The notes: generated from the sequence alone by a model not told the origin. A stretch of 64,000 nucleotides of DNA from an uncultured Eubacteriales bacterium (GCA_902492015.1 CABUJR010000001.1:1-64000); one strand, 5' to 3'. Positions 53,781-60,698 are shown, numbered from the stretch's first letter. Translations and numbers: made by a program.

Positions 53781-54035
53781 TCACTCCTTTAAATTATATT
53801 GTTCTATATTTTCTAATACTTCTTCAATGTTATAGCCTAAACAAGGATCAAAATATTCTTCATCTTCGTTTCCACTACAAAATGCCCATCCACCTTCATA
53901 GCCACTCATTTCACAACCTTTTCTTATAGGTTCATACCAAACTTCTACGTTAGTATGTCCTAACTCTTCTAAGTGTTTTTTTATCTTTTTTGCTTTAGGT
54001 GTATTATTCACTTTCTTATCCGTATATTTTCCCAA
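53781..54035 (-). CDS. Conserved-type small phage protein
   Basis: An 84-residue protein. GHTNVEVWYEPIRKGCEMSGYEGGWAFCSG (first half GHTNVEVWYEPIRKGCE, second half MSGYEGGWAFCSG) reads like a compact alpha/beta fold with two Cys. A TTG at 54035 is 8 nt after AAGGAG; a GTG at 54044 would overlap it. Function unknown. Confidence 0.55.
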   Translation of the reverse strand: MGKYTDKKVNNTPKAKKIKKHLEELGHTNVEVWYEPIRKGCEMSGYEGGWAFCSGNEDEEYFDPCLGYNIEEVLENIEQYNLKE

Positions 54036-54040
54036 ATAAA

Positions 54041-54256
54041 TCACTCCTTTTTTAATTCAATAACAAACAAATTATTTTCATCATTTTCATTATCTATATA
54101 TACCATTTCAATTTCTCGATTTAAAAAGTCATATGATATATATTTTATTGGTGTATCCTTACTTATTTTAAATATTTCTTTTAAACCTTTTTCAGTATTT
54201 TCACATACAGAAAACTCACTATAATTAACAATATTTATAAAATCTATTAATTTCAT
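54041..54256 (-). CDS. Small acidic phage protein
   Basis: A 71-residue, acidic, beta-prone protein (MVYIDNENDENNLFVIELKKE at the end). Its ATG overlaps the upstream stop (TAATG), with GAGGTG before it. No known motif. Function unknown. Confidence 0.5.
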   Translation of the reverse strand: MKLIDFINIVNYSEFSVCENTEKGLKEIFKISKDTPIKYISYDFLNREIEMVYIDNENDENNLFVIELKKE

Positions 54257-54501
54257 TAGAACACCTCTATTTCTTCTACTTTTTCTATGGTTATAGTTTC
54301 ACATATTATAAGACCTTTATATGTAAATCTTTCTGTTTGATAATCAATATAAAATGTTGATATCTCTTTTATTCTTCTTTTTAAGATATTAAATACCCAT
54401 AATGGTATTTTTACATATTTAGGTTTACTTAAATATTTGTTAATATATTCACATGTTTTGTTATGTATTATTGTTTCTATAATTGATTCAATTTCATCCA
54501 T
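54256..54501 (-). CDS. Small phage protein
   Basis: An 81-residue protein, helical first half (KYLSKPKYVKIPLWVFNILK) and beta second half. AGAGG precedes the ATG. It is coupled to the downstream gene by TAATG. Function unknown. Confidence 0.5.
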   Translation of the reverse strand: MDEIESIIETIIHNKTCEYINKYLSKPKYVKIPLWVFNILKRRIKEISTFYIDYQTERFTYKGLIICETITIEKVEEIEVF

Positions 54502-54502
54502 A

Positions 54503-54967
54503 TTATTTTTCCTCTTTAAATTTATTTTCTAACTTTCTTTTTGTTGTATAATGTAATTTCTCTCTTGTTATCTGATTTACTATTTTACAAGTAATACTAT
54601 TACTATATGGAAATTGCCAACTATCATCTTTAAAATATTCTTCTCCTACTGCTGATTTTTCTTCTAACTCTTTTATTTGTTTACCTGTCATATTGCAATG
54701 TATTTTATATTGTAAAAATTCATATGTTTTTTCTATAATTTCGTTATATTCTTCAAGCCAACTCCAATTTATTTCTGTTATGTATTTTGGTTTAGCATAT
54801 CTAACAACCTTTCCTCCGCAAAAAGGACAAAATTTTATATTTTCCTTAAAATAAAAAGGCTTAAACATATCTTCTTCAATATATATTTCTTTTTTACAAT
54901 TAGAACATTCATGATATTTATATATATCACTACTATATATTGGTGTTAAAACAACATCTTCTTTCAT
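54503..54967 (-). CDS. Zinc-ribbon phage protein
   Basis: A 154-residue protein with a C4 ribbon, HECSNCKKEIYIEE then IKFCPFCGGKVV over residues 17-58. The C-terminal half has LQYKIHCNMTGKQIKELEEK. A nucleic-acid- or protein-binding role is likely; I cannot say which. GAGGAG precedes the ATG. Confidence 0.6.
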   Translation of the reverse strand: MKEDVVLTPIYSSDIYKYHECSNCKKEIYIEEDMFKPFYFKENIKFCPFCGGKVVRYAKPKYITEINWSWLEEYNEIIEKTYEFLQYKIHCNMTGKQIKELEEKSAVGEEYFKDDSWQFPYSNSITCKIVNQITREKLHYTTKRKLENKFKEEK

Positions 54968-54969
54968 AA

Positions 54970-55218
54970 CTACTTCTCCTCAAACAATCTAATTATTGTT
55001 GTATTATTCTCTGTATGATAGCATTGGATTGTTTCTTTGCTTAACATTAAATAATCTTCTAATTCAATTTGCTTTATATTTAAAGTTTTCAATATTGAAA
55101 CAATTGTTTTCTCGTAATCTAAACATCTACTTATTGCCCTATATCCTCTTTTTAAAAATTTATTTTCTTCTTTTATTTTTTCAATTTCTTTCTCTTCTTT
55201 TTGGAACAATATTCTCAT
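54970..55218 (-). CDS. Helical early phage protein
   Basis: An 82-residue protein, N-terminal coiled coil (QKEEKEIEKIKEENKFLKRG) and a C-terminal helical stretch. The start at 55218 was chosen since GGTGGAG precedes it by 8 nt; an upstream ATG at 55239 adds MDGGVDK in which that site is encoded. Function unknown. Confidence 0.5.
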   Translation of the reverse strand: MRILFQKEEKEIEKIKEENKFLKRGYRAISRCLDYEKTIVSILKTLNIKQIELEDYLMLSKETIQCYHTENNTTIIRLFEEK

Positions 55219-55249
55219 TTTATCTACTCCACCATCCAACTGAATTATT

Positions 55250-55552
55250 TTATCTATAAGTTACTCTCATTATATATGTATGTTCTATTATATTTTTTTC
55301 TATATCTAATCTTAAATTCTGCATTTTATCTATACCAAACCAATCAATCGCCATACCTCCTCTAAGTCCCCCTATTTGATTAGTTATTGCAAATTTTACT
55401 ATATTTTCTAACTGCTCATTATATTTCCTACATTGATTTTCCTCATCAAGTTTTTCTCTTAATCTTTTATTAGATAAAATTGTTGTTTCTAATTCATCTT
55501 TTAAATTTAAAATCTCTTTATTTAATCTTTTAACTTTATTTTTTACACTCAT
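55250..55552 (-). CDS. Coiled-coil early phage protein
   Basis: A 100-residue protein. Residues 1-45 form a coiled coil (KVKRLNKEILNLKDELETTI), and the rest contains GGLRGGMAIDWFG, a Gly-rich turn. AAGGAG precedes the ATG, which lies inside the previous gene's last codons. Function unknown. Confidence 0.5.
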   Translation of the reverse strand: MSVKNKVKRLNKEILNLKDELETTILSNKRLREKLDEENQCRKYNEQLENIVKFAITNQIGGLRGGMAIDWFGIDKMQNLRLDIEKNIIEHTYIMRVTYR

Positions 55553-55880
55553 CTTTTACTCTCCTTATAAAATATTCTTTTACCTCTTCTGTAGATAATT
55601 GCACTGCTTTTACAGGAGTAATTCCATCTGGTAGTTTAGGATTTTCTTTTTCGGATTTAAATAGCAATATATTTTCAGCCATTAAATTTATAGTCTTTTT
55701 ATATATATTTATTTCTTTTAAAACATTTTCTAAATCTTCTGTAGAACAAATACAATTATCGTATTTTATATTGTTTTTACTTTTTCTTAATTTTACTAAT
55801 TTTTCTAATCTTTTTATTGATTCTAACTGTTCATTGAAATTATTAAAATTTGTTTCAATTACTTCTTTATTTTCTTTCAT
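55536..55880 (-). CDS. Coiled-coil early phage protein
   Basis: A 114-residue charged helical protein, with one Cys pair (YDNCICSTEDLENVL) near the middle. The ATG at 55880 fits TAGGAG 8 nt upstream; the frame is open 12 codons further but has no signal. Similar in general design to its downstream neighbour. Function unknown. Confidence 0.5.
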   Translation of the reverse strand: MKENKEVIETNFNNFNEQLESIKRLEKLVKLRKSKNNIKYDNCICSTEDLENVLKEINIYKKTINLMAENILLFKSEKENPKLPDGITPVKAVQLSTEEVKEYFIRRVKDECKK

Positions 55881-55890
55881 TTTACTTCTC

Positions 55891-56124
55891 CTAATATTTT
55901 CCAGTATCATTTCCATAATTTTCTTCTGTTTTAGTAATAAATTCTTTCATTACTTTTACTACATCTTCTCTATTCGCATTACTAGCATATATTAATTCTT
56001 TCCCTTCATTCTTAAATCCAAAAGCTAATACTATGAATCCATAATTTATTGGCAATAATCCATCTACGCATTTAGCTATTTTATTCATTCTTTGTTTTAC
56101 TATTTCATCTTTATCACCTGACAT
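55891..56124 (-). CDS. Small phage protein
   Basis: A 77-residue protein, with INYGFIVLAFGFKNEGKELI in the middle as a beta-hairpin-like stretch and a helical end. Known phage proteins of this size with a similar pattern are uncharacterised. GGAGGAG precedes the ATG. It is one base short of overlapping the upstream stop. Confidence 0.55.
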   Translation of the reverse strand: MSGDKDEIVKQRMNKIAKCVDGLLPINYGFIVLAFGFKNEGKELIYASNANREDVVKVMKEFITKTEENYGNDTGKY

Positions 56125-56354
56125 TATTTCTCCTCCAGTAATTCCTTGTATCTTTTTAATATTTCATCTGTTTCAAAATTTTTATATTCTTGTTGTAGTT
56201 TGAATTTTCTTTCGTTTATTTTTTCTACTATAATTTCTTTGCTAATATAATTCTCTTGAATATATTTTTTGATTTTGTATATATCTTCAAATGGTACATT
56301 TCCAAATATATTCTCATATTTTTCTGTTTTTACTTTATATCTTTTTCTTAACAT
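56124..56354 (-). CDS. Helical early phage protein
   Basis: A 76-residue basic, helical protein with VPFEDIYKIKKYIQENYISK in the middle. Its ATG overlaps the stop region of a 17-codon Cys-rich frame, suggesting coupling. Function unknown. Confidence 0.5.
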   Translation of the reverse strand: MLRKRYKVKTEKYENIFGNVPFEDIYKIKKYIQENYISKEIIVEKINERKFKLQQEYKNFETDEILKRYKELLEEK

Positions 56355-56401
56355 TTACTATAATAACTACAGTTATAACATTCTAGTCTTGTTTCACTCA
56401 T
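56348..56401 (-). CDS. 17-residue Cys-rich peptide (MSETRLECYNCSYYSKC)
   Basis: A tiny frame with AGGTG 7 nt before the ATG; its TAA overlaps the start of the next gene (ATGTTAA). It carries a CxxC and a terminal Cys, like the longer Cys-rich peptides in this operon. It may be a real microprotein or a coupling leader. The upstream 56 nt to 56458 are empty. Confidence 0.4.
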   Translation of the reverse strand: MSETRLECYNCSYYSKC

Positions 56402-56457
56402 TTTTATCACCTTTTCTCTTTATACTTTGCTAAAGTTTTATATTTGTCTTTCAATTT

Positions 56458-56613
56458 CTATTTTTTTACTTGTAATAAATCAATCTTTCTTGTATCTATA
56501 TTTTTCTTTATAAAAAATCTTTCATTTTCAAGTGGAATTAATTCATATAATATCTTTACTTTATTGATCATGAATAATCCATCTTCACCTTCTATTTCTT
56601 TTAAATTGTCCAT
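56458..56613 (-). CDS. 51-residue phage peptide
   Basis: A 51-residue protein starting MDNLKEIEGEDGLFMINKVK. GAGGT lies 5 nt before the ATG; the frame is open for 11 more codons but without a site. Beta-rich second half (ILYELIPLENERFFIKKN). Function unknown. Confidence 0.5.
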   Translation of the reverse strand: MDNLKEIEGEDGLFMINKVKILYELIPLENERFFIKKNIDTRKIDLLQVKK

Positions 56614-56620
56614 ATCTACC

Positions 56621-56812
56621 TCAAAAATTAGTATTATAAAATTCATTTATTTCTTTTAATGCTTGTTTTAAACATTTTGAACATAAAGCTAATTTCAAAT
56701 CTCTAAAATCTTTTATAGGAGCATTTAATATTCCACCTGTTCTTTCATCTTCTTTCTTTTTGTTTAATATAATTTTATCTCCACAATAATCGCATATATA
56801 ATATTCATACAT
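56621..56812 (-). CDS. Zinc-finger-like phage protein
   Basis: A 63-residue protein with YYICDYCGDKIILNKKK and later LALCSKCLKQALKE, a C4 zinc-binding pattern over residues 5-52. Its ATG overlaps the end of the upstream 36-residue frame. A role in DNA or protein binding in early infection is plausible. Confidence 0.6.
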   Translation of the reverse strand: MYEYYICDYCGDKIILNKKKEDERTGGILNAPIKDFRDLKLALCSKCLKQALKEINEFYNTNF

Positions 56813-56915
56813 AGGTTTCTTTATTGAATTTACTACATTGCTTCCGCTTTTCTTTTATTTCATAAAATACATATTTTTTTGGAAATATCCTATTTTCTAA
56901 TTTTTTTAATTCCAT
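56805..56915 (-). CDS. 36-residue phage peptide
   Basis: A basic 36-residue protein (MELKKLENRIFPKKYVFYEI first), with AAAGGAG 7 nt before the ATG, directly after the replication gene. It overlaps the following gene by eight bases (ATGTATGA). Function unknown. Confidence 0.5.
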   Translation of the reverse strand: MELKKLENRIFPKKYVFYEIKEKRKQCSKFNKETYV

Positions 56916-56926
56916 TTTATCTCCTT

Positions 56927-57654
56927 TTAATTATCATATAATTTATCTAGGTTTTCTGGTGTATTACCACTTTTCCTATTATTATATTTTCCTTCTAGAA
57001 TAGATGTAGCTTTATCAATTCGAATTATAAAATCAAAATCTGCTTTCCATCCAGAATCATTTTCTCCTCTTAAAAATGCACTTGCATTTGCAACTTTACA
57101 TATTTCTTTAAATTTCTCTACATCAAATTCTTTCAGAAAATTAATTACATTGTCTTTTCTATCTTCTGTTATCTTTTTTACTTCTGGAAGATTAATGCAA
57201 ATTGAATTATAAATTTCTTTTACTTCTTTTATCTTCTCTTCTATTTCTTTTCTATTCTCTTCTTTTCTTTTAGGCGGTAGTGCTACCGTAGGACTACCGT
57301 AGTATTACTACACCGCGTATCAGTTATTTTTGGAAGAATTGTTGGAGTAGGTTTATTAATAGTTTGATGTTTATGAAAATTAGGGACAAAATAATAGGTT
57401 TGATCTCTGTATGTATACAAAACTATTAAACTCAATGTACCTAAATGGGAAAGCCATTTATCAATATCGGAAACTCTTAAATCGGTATCATAAGGAAAAA
57501 TTACAGATTTTATCAGTTTCGGATTTGCTCTACCATATCCATCATCATCAGCATTACTAATTAAACCCATAAAAAGTAGTCTTTCACATATCGTACACTC
57601 TCCAAGTTTTTCATCTGTCCAAAAATTAGGAGAAATCATTCTTTTTCTAGCCAT
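56927..57654 (-). pseudogene. Phage replication initiator/replisome organiser, split by an 11-bp duplication
   Basis: The N-terminal frame (57283-57654, 123 aa) begins MARKRMISPNFWTDEKLGE and has a winged-helix-like ISNADDDGYGRANPKLIKS region, typical of clostridial phage replication proteins. The C-terminal half continues in another frame to 56927, with NASAFLRGENDSGWKADFD and a final KLYDN. Between them an 11-bp unit is repeated (57281-57291, 57292-57302); removing one copy rejoins the frames into 238 residues. The family loads the host helicase DnaB/DnaC onto the origin. GGAGG precedes the ATG. Confidence 0.75.
57281..57302. repeat. 11-bp tandem duplication inside the replication gene
   Basis: TGCTACCGTAG and GACTACCGTAG are adjacent near-copies, followed by further CTAC repeats and an inverted CGGTAG-TG-CTACCG (57275-57288). 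Since 11 is not a multiple of three, the second copy shifts the frame. Repeats in this position of a phage initiator gene may also be origin iterons, as in other phages. Confidence 0.7.
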
Positions 57655-57675
57655 TTTTTCCTCCTTTCTTTAATA

Positions 57676-58071
57676 TTAAAAATCATATTTTCTATATATA
57701 AGTGATTTTTCACACCAGTCATCACCATAAACTTTCTTTAAATATTTTCTTGCCTCTTCATCATAATAAACTGTATTGCTACCATTATCTTGTTCATGAT
57801 GACACTTTTCACAAGCTGTCACAATATTTTTAGGCACTCCTAACCCTCCTGCACTTCGCGGAATATAATGTGAATTCGCATTTTTCCAAGAAACTTTTTT
57901 ACCACAAAAAATACATCTGTGATTGTCTCTTTCCCATACAATAACTTTTATCTTAGGATCTATATCTGTTTGTTTTGTTCTCTTGTGTTTTTTTCCTTTT
58001 ATCTGTTGTCTATTTTTCTTTTCTTTTTTAGGTGGTTTAGGAAAAGCAAATTTACTATAATCAATACTCAT
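57676..58071 (-). CDS. HNH endonuclease
   Basis: A 131-residue basic protein. The HNH core is CIFCGKKVSWKNANSHYIPR, SAGGLGVPKNIVTACEKCHHE, with two CxxC zinc knuckles and the catalytic His, at residues 55-100. The very basic N-terminus (KKEKKNRQQIKGKKHKRTKQ) binds nucleic acid. HNH proteins next to packaging or replication genes cut DNA for packaging or mobility. AGGAG precedes the ATG. Confidence 0.85.
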   Translation of the reverse strand: MSIDYSKFAFPKPPKKEKKNRQQIKGKKHKRTKQTDIDPKIKVIVWERDNHRCIFCGKKVSWKNANSHYIPRSAGGLGVPKNIVTACEKCHHEQDNGSNTVYYDEEARKYLKKVYGDDWCEKSLIYRKYDF

Positions 58072-58072
58072 A

Positions 58073-58282
58073 TTATTTCTTCTCCTTATCCCATTTTTTA
58101 TAATTATTCATTTGAGGATTGTAACTCTTTACATCTTTTTCAATATCTGCTCTTTTAATATCATTTCTATAGAAATTACAATTCTCACAGTTTTTTTCTT
58201 TTAAAGCACTACAATATTTTTCTCCACTTGTTGTTTCGTAAAACGCAAAACAATCTTTTAAATCAATATCTTTATTTTTCAT
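58073..58282 (-). CDS. Cys-rich phage protein
   Basis: A 69-residue protein with CFAFYETTSGEKYCSALKEK and NCENCNFYRN, i.e. four Cys in a zinc-knuckle-like layout. AAAGGA precedes the ATG. It is directly ahead of the HNH gene. Similar Cys-rich small proteins are frequent in clostridial phages; the function is unknown. Confidence 0.6.
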   Translation of the reverse strand: MKNKDIDLKDCFAFYETTSGEKYCSALKEKNCENCNFYRNDIKRADIEKDVKSYNPQMNNYKKWDKEKK

Positions 58283-58350
58283 AAAACTTGTCCTTTCTAA
58301 CTTTCTGTGTTATAATATGTAACAGAAAAGTATTACTTTAATATTTTTAG

Positions 58351-58391
58351 AAATCTATACGTTAACTTTCTCAGGGTGGCTGTATAGATTT
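58351..58391. other. Stem-loop overlapping the end of a 55-codon gene
   Basis: AAATCTATAC and GTATAGATTT pair perfectly (10 bp) around a 21-nt loop containing GTTAAC and AGGGTGGC. It includes the stop codon of the gene at 58355-58522 and lies 69 nt upstream of the next leftward start. T-rich but without a T-run on the leftward strand; it may be a structured RNA element. Confidence 0.5.
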
Positions 58392-58522
58392 TCTTTTTGT
58401 CTATTTTTTATTATTTTTAACATCTGTTTTCTCTGTTCTTCATTGGTACAATTTTCCAAGAGTATGTAATCAAGCATAGATATTTTTTCTTGTTCTTTTG
58501 AACTTATTGATTTCTCTTTCAT
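58355..58522 (-). CDS. 55-residue early phage protein
   Basis: A charged helical protein (starts MKEKSISSKEQEKISMLDYI, ends SHPEKVNV). AAAGGAG lies 8 nt before the ATG. Its stop is inside the stem-loop at 58351-58391. Function unknown. Confidence 0.5.
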   Translation of the reverse strand: MKEKSISSKEQEKISMLDYILLENCTNEEQRKQMLKIIKNRQKENLYSHPEKVNV

Positions 58523-58537
58523 ATATCTCACTCCTTT

Positions 58538-58669
58538 CTATATTCCAAATATTTTAAATAATATTCCACAGCAAAATGCTGGTAATATTCCGGTTACTGT
58601 AAGTAATATTAAAATTACTACTGGATTTTCTTTTATAAATTTAATTTCTTCTTTTATTTCTTTAATCAT
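58538..58669 (-). CDS. 43-residue single-TM phage peptide
   Basis: A 43-residue peptide: charged N-terminus (IKEIKEEIKFIKE) then one membrane segment (PVVILILLTVTGILPAFCC) with a C-C pair. AAAGGA precedes the ATG. Function unknown. Confidence 0.5.
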   Translation of the reverse strand: MIKEIKEEIKFIKENPVVILILLTVTGILPAFCCGILFKIFGI

Positions 58670-58684
58670 TAGCTTGTCCTTTCT

Positions 58685-58712
58685 AATAACTCTATTCTTT
58701 AATAGAGTTATT
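58685..58712 (-). other. 12-bp hairpin at the end of the 48-codon gene
   Basis: AATAACTCTATT and its complement form a 12-bp stem with a 4-nt loop. It overlaps the stop codon and lies 16 nt before the next ribosome binding site, so it could control the downstream start. No T-run follows. Confidence 0.5.
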
Positions 58713-58838
58713 TATAATTTCACATCCTATTGCATTAAATATTTCATATCTTATTTTTCTTTCTTCTTCATTCTTAGGCATATAGGTATCATCAACTAAT
58801 ATTGTTGTATTGCCTAATTTCATTTTTTTCACAATCAA
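58692..58838 (-). CDS. 48-residue early phage protein
   Basis: A small protein (MIVKKMKLGNTTILVDDTYM first) with a beta-hairpin-like start and helical end. A TTG at 58838 is 8 nt after AGGAGG; an ATG at 58823 would give 43 residues. Function unknown. Confidence 0.5.
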   Translation of the reverse strand: MIVKKMKLGNTTILVDDTYMPKNEEERKIRYEIFNAIGCEIINNSIKE

Positions 58839-58883
58839 GTTACATCCCTCCTTAAAAAATCTTATTCTTTTGTACTTGTCTTA

Positions 58884-58912
58884 TTTACATTTATTTTTTA
58901 GTGCTATATAAT
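58884..58912 (+). promoter_or_regulatory. Promoter of a rightward early-region gene
   Basis: TTTACA (58884-58889) and TATAAT (58907-58912) are 17 bp apart, 24 nt upstream of the start at 58937. It drives a gene against the flow of the early operon. Confidence 0.65.
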
Positions 58913-58936
58913 CATCTCGAAAGTGAGGTGATTATA

Positions 58937-59086
58937 ATGAGTAATGCTGAAATAGCTAAAGATATTTTAGTAGCATTAATTGGTAATCAACATACAACTA
59001 TGTATGGTTCTGATGAAAGTATTGCAGAATCTACTGCTAAATGTTACGAAATTATCTTTAACAAAATAAATGAATTGAACAAATAA
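58937..59086 (+). CDS. 49-residue phage protein encoded opposite to the early operon
   Basis: A 49-residue acidic, helical protein (starts MSNAEIAKDILVALIGNQHT). GAGGTG lies 6 nt before the ATG, with a consensus promoter upstream and a terminator downstream. Its independent plus-strand unit suggests a moron-like lysogenic gene. No motif. Its 3-prime end is convergent with and overlaps the neighbouring leftward gene. Confidence 0.6.
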   Translation: MSNAEIAKDILVALIGNQHTTMYGSDESIAESTAKCYEIIFNKINELNK

Positions 59087-59232
59087 TTCTTTATAATCCG
59101 CTTTAACTTAACCCTTAGCGGATTATTTATTACTTCAATTAATTTAATAGCTTTATCAAAAGCCACTTCTTCATCTTTTTTTAATAATTCTCTAATTTTT
59201 TCATTTATTAAAATTAATGTATCTGATTCCAT
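59044..59232 (-). CDS. Small basic/helical early phage protein
   Basis: A 62-residue helical protein (starts MESDTLILINEKIRELLKKD) with GAGGTG 6 nt before the ATG. Its last 43 nt overlap the convergent plus-strand gene and the bidirectional hairpin. It is the second leftward gene after the cro-like regulator. Function unknown; moderately uncertain because of the overlap. Confidence 0.45.
   Translation of the reverse strand: MESDTLILINEKIRELLKKDEEVAFDKAIKLIEVINNPLRVKLKRIIKNYLFNSFILLKIIS
59093..59126. terminator. Hairpin terminator after the rightward 49-residue gene
   Basis: ATAATCCGCT and AGCGGATTAT form a 10-bp stem with a 14-nt loop, 7 nt past the stop; TTTATTACTT follows. It also lies within the leftward gene at 59044-59232, so leftward transcription must pass it. 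Confidence 0.7.
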
Positions 59233-59271
59233 ATTCTCACCTCTTCTTTCTTGGTTTTTTATTTTACATCG

Positions 59272-59286
59272 TTTGCGTTTCGCAAA
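59272..59286. promoter_or_regulatory. Phage repressor operator (distal copy)
   Basis: TTTGCG-TTT-CGCAAA is a perfect 15-bp palindrome, identical to that at 59527-59541. It lies between the cro-like gene and the next leftward gene, about 40 bp upstream of the latter. Confidence 0.7.
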
Positions 59287-59293
59287 TAACGAG

Positions 59294-59503
59294 CTAAAAA
59301 AAATAAATATATGCATTCTCTTTTTCTACATTTAATTTTTCCATAATTTTATCGGCTTCTACAATATTAAAGATAGATTTTCCATTAATTTTATTTGAAA
59401 ATGCACTTAGTGCCATATCTAAATATGCAGCCATTTCTACGTAAGTAATTTTCTTTTCTCTCATGATTCCTTTTAATTCTACTAACTCTCTACATTTATT
59501 CAA
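59294..59503 (-). CDS. Cro-like HTH regulator
   Basis: A 69-residue single-domain HTH protein (KITYVEMAAYLDMALSAFSNKI is the HTH, residues 18-39; KGIMREK precedes it). It starts with TTG after AGAGGTGAG. It is the first gene of the leftward early operon and divergent from the CI-type repressor, the classic cro position. It should bind the TTTGCG operators. Confidence 0.8.
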   Translation of the reverse strand: MNKCRELVELKGIMREKKITYVEMAAYLDMALSAFSNKINGKSIFNIVEADKIMEKLNVEKENAYIYFF

Positions 59504-59526
59504 ATTTTTCTCACCTCTTTTCTTTT

Positions 59527-59541
59527 TTTGCGTTTCGCAAA
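59527..59541. promoter_or_regulatory. Phage repressor operator (early promoter copy)
   Basis: A perfect TTTGCG-TTT-CGCAAA palindrome just downstream of the leftward early promoter start region, so repressor binding would block early transcription. Confidence 0.75.
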
Positions 59542-59544
59542 TAC

Positions 59545-59573
59545 AAATTATCATATTACTCTTTCAATGTCAA
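59545..59573 (-). promoter_or_regulatory. Leftward early promoter
   Basis: On the minus strand TTGACA (59568-59573) is 17 bp from TAATTT (59545-59550), with GATAAT (59547-59552) at 15 bp as an alternative -10. It leads into the cro-like gene and is flanked by the TTTGCG operator. Confidence 0.65.
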
Positions 59574-59605
59574 TAGCTTTTTGCAAAAAAATATAATATT
59601 TTTAG

Positions 59606-59634
59606 TTGCAAAACGAAAAAACTTAGTGTATAAT
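59606..59634 (+). promoter_or_regulatory. Repressor promoter with a degenerate operator
   Basis: TTGCAA (59606-59611) and TATAAT (59629-59634) are 17 bp apart, with the CI-type gene starting 18 nt further on. TTGCAAAACGAAA (59606-59618) is a degenerate operator half covering the -35 box, so the repressor probably controls its own synthesis. A TTTTTGCAAAAA palindrome is just upstream (59576-59587). Confidence 0.65.
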
Positions 59635-59651
59635 ATTTTTGAGGTGAAAAA

Positions 59652-60326
59652 ATGGAAAATGACATTATTTTAGAAAAGTTTTCAAAAAGACTTACTAAGT
59701 TAGTAAATGAAAATCAAATTGATATTAATTTTTTAATAAATCAATTAGGAATAAAAAGTAAATCTACAATATACAGATATATGAATGGTCAAATGGCACC
59801 CAAAGTTACTACTGTAAAAATATTAGCAGACATTTTTAATGTTAATCCTGTTTGGTTAATGGGTTATGATGTATCCATACATAGAAATTTTAATAAAAAT
59901 ATTAAAGGATTAGATAAAAAAACAACTTCTTCAGCAGTAGTTTTTGTTTATGGTACAATTCCAGCTGGAACACCTGTAGAATGTATTGAAGATATTATTG
60001 ATACTGAAGAAATAGATGCTGATATGTTAAAAGGTGGAAAACAATATTTTGGCTTAAAAATAAAAGGCGATTCAATGTATCCTGAATATCTAGATAATGA
60101 TACAATCATTCTTGAAAAAGTAGATGATTGCGAATCTGGAGATGATTGTGTTGTAATGGTAAATGGAAATGATGGAACTTTTAAAAGAGTTTTTAAAAAT
60201 CAAAATGGTATAATACTTCAACCACTAAATAATAATTATCAGCCTATGATTTATACCAATGAACAAATTGAAGACTTACCAGTTCGTGTCATTGGTAAAG
60301 TTGTAGAATTAAGAAGAAGAAAATAA
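59652..60326 (+). CDS. LexA-like CI repressor (HTH + S24 protease)
   Basis: A 224-residue repressor. The N-terminal HTH_3 domain covers residues 12-70 (SKSTIYRYMNGQMAPKVTT is its recognition stretch). The S24 peptidase domain has the Ala105-Gly106 cleavage site in TIPAGTPVE, Ser141 in GDSMYP and Lys178 in GTFKRVF. Known family behaviour: RecA-stimulated self-cleavage after DNA damage, giving prophage induction. GAGGTG precedes the ATG by 5 nt. It is divergent from the cro-like gene and begins the rightward lysogeny operon. Confidence 0.93.
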   Translation: MENDIILEKFSKRLTKLVNENQIDINFLINQLGIKSKSTIYRYMNGQMAPKVTTVKILADIFNVNPVWLMGYDVSIHRNFNKNIKGLDKKTTSSAVVFVYGTIPAGTPVECIEDIIDTEEIDADMLKGGKQYFGLKIKGDSMYPEYLDNDTIILEKVDDCESGDDCVVMVNGNDGTFKRVFKNQNGIILQPLNNNYQPMIYTNEQIEDLPVRVIGKVVELRRRK

Positions 60327-60340
60327 AAGGAGAATTGGTT

Positions 60341-60676
60341 ATGAATAAAAAATACTATATATTGGAATTTATAATTTTAGTTATTTGTACTTATATTGGA
60401 AATAAACTAGGTGGTCTTTTTTTCTTTCTTCCTGTAATAGAAATAATAATTTTTTTAATAATTAAAGAAAATATTTCTATAAAACAAACTCATCAAAAAA
60501 AAGAAAACATAGAAAGTTCTTTAGATAATGAAACTGCAGAATACATTGAAAAACAAAAATCAAAAACTAATATAATTGAATGTAAAGTTTGTGGAAAAGA
60601 AATTCCATACAACGAATATGGAACCTGTGAAGAATGTCATCAAAAAATACTAAAACGATTAGCTGAAAAAAATTAG
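60341..60676 (+). CDS. Membrane protein with C-terminal zinc ribbon
   Basis: A 111-residue protein with two N-terminal membrane segments (about 7-20 and 24-42), a polar Lys/Glu linker and a C-terminal C4 ribbon ECKVCGKEIPYNEYGTCEEC. AAAGGAG is 7-8 nt before the ATG. Located 14 nt after the repressor in the lysogeny operon. It may act in superinfection exclusion; this is inference. Confidence 0.6.
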   Translation: MNKKYYILEFIILVICTYIGNKLGGLFFFLPVIEIIIFLIIKENISIKQTHQKKENIESSLDNETAEYIEKQKSKTNIIECKVCGKEIPYNEYGTCEECHQKILKRLAEKN

Positions 60677-60698
60677 TTGTAAATTAAGGAGAAAAAAT

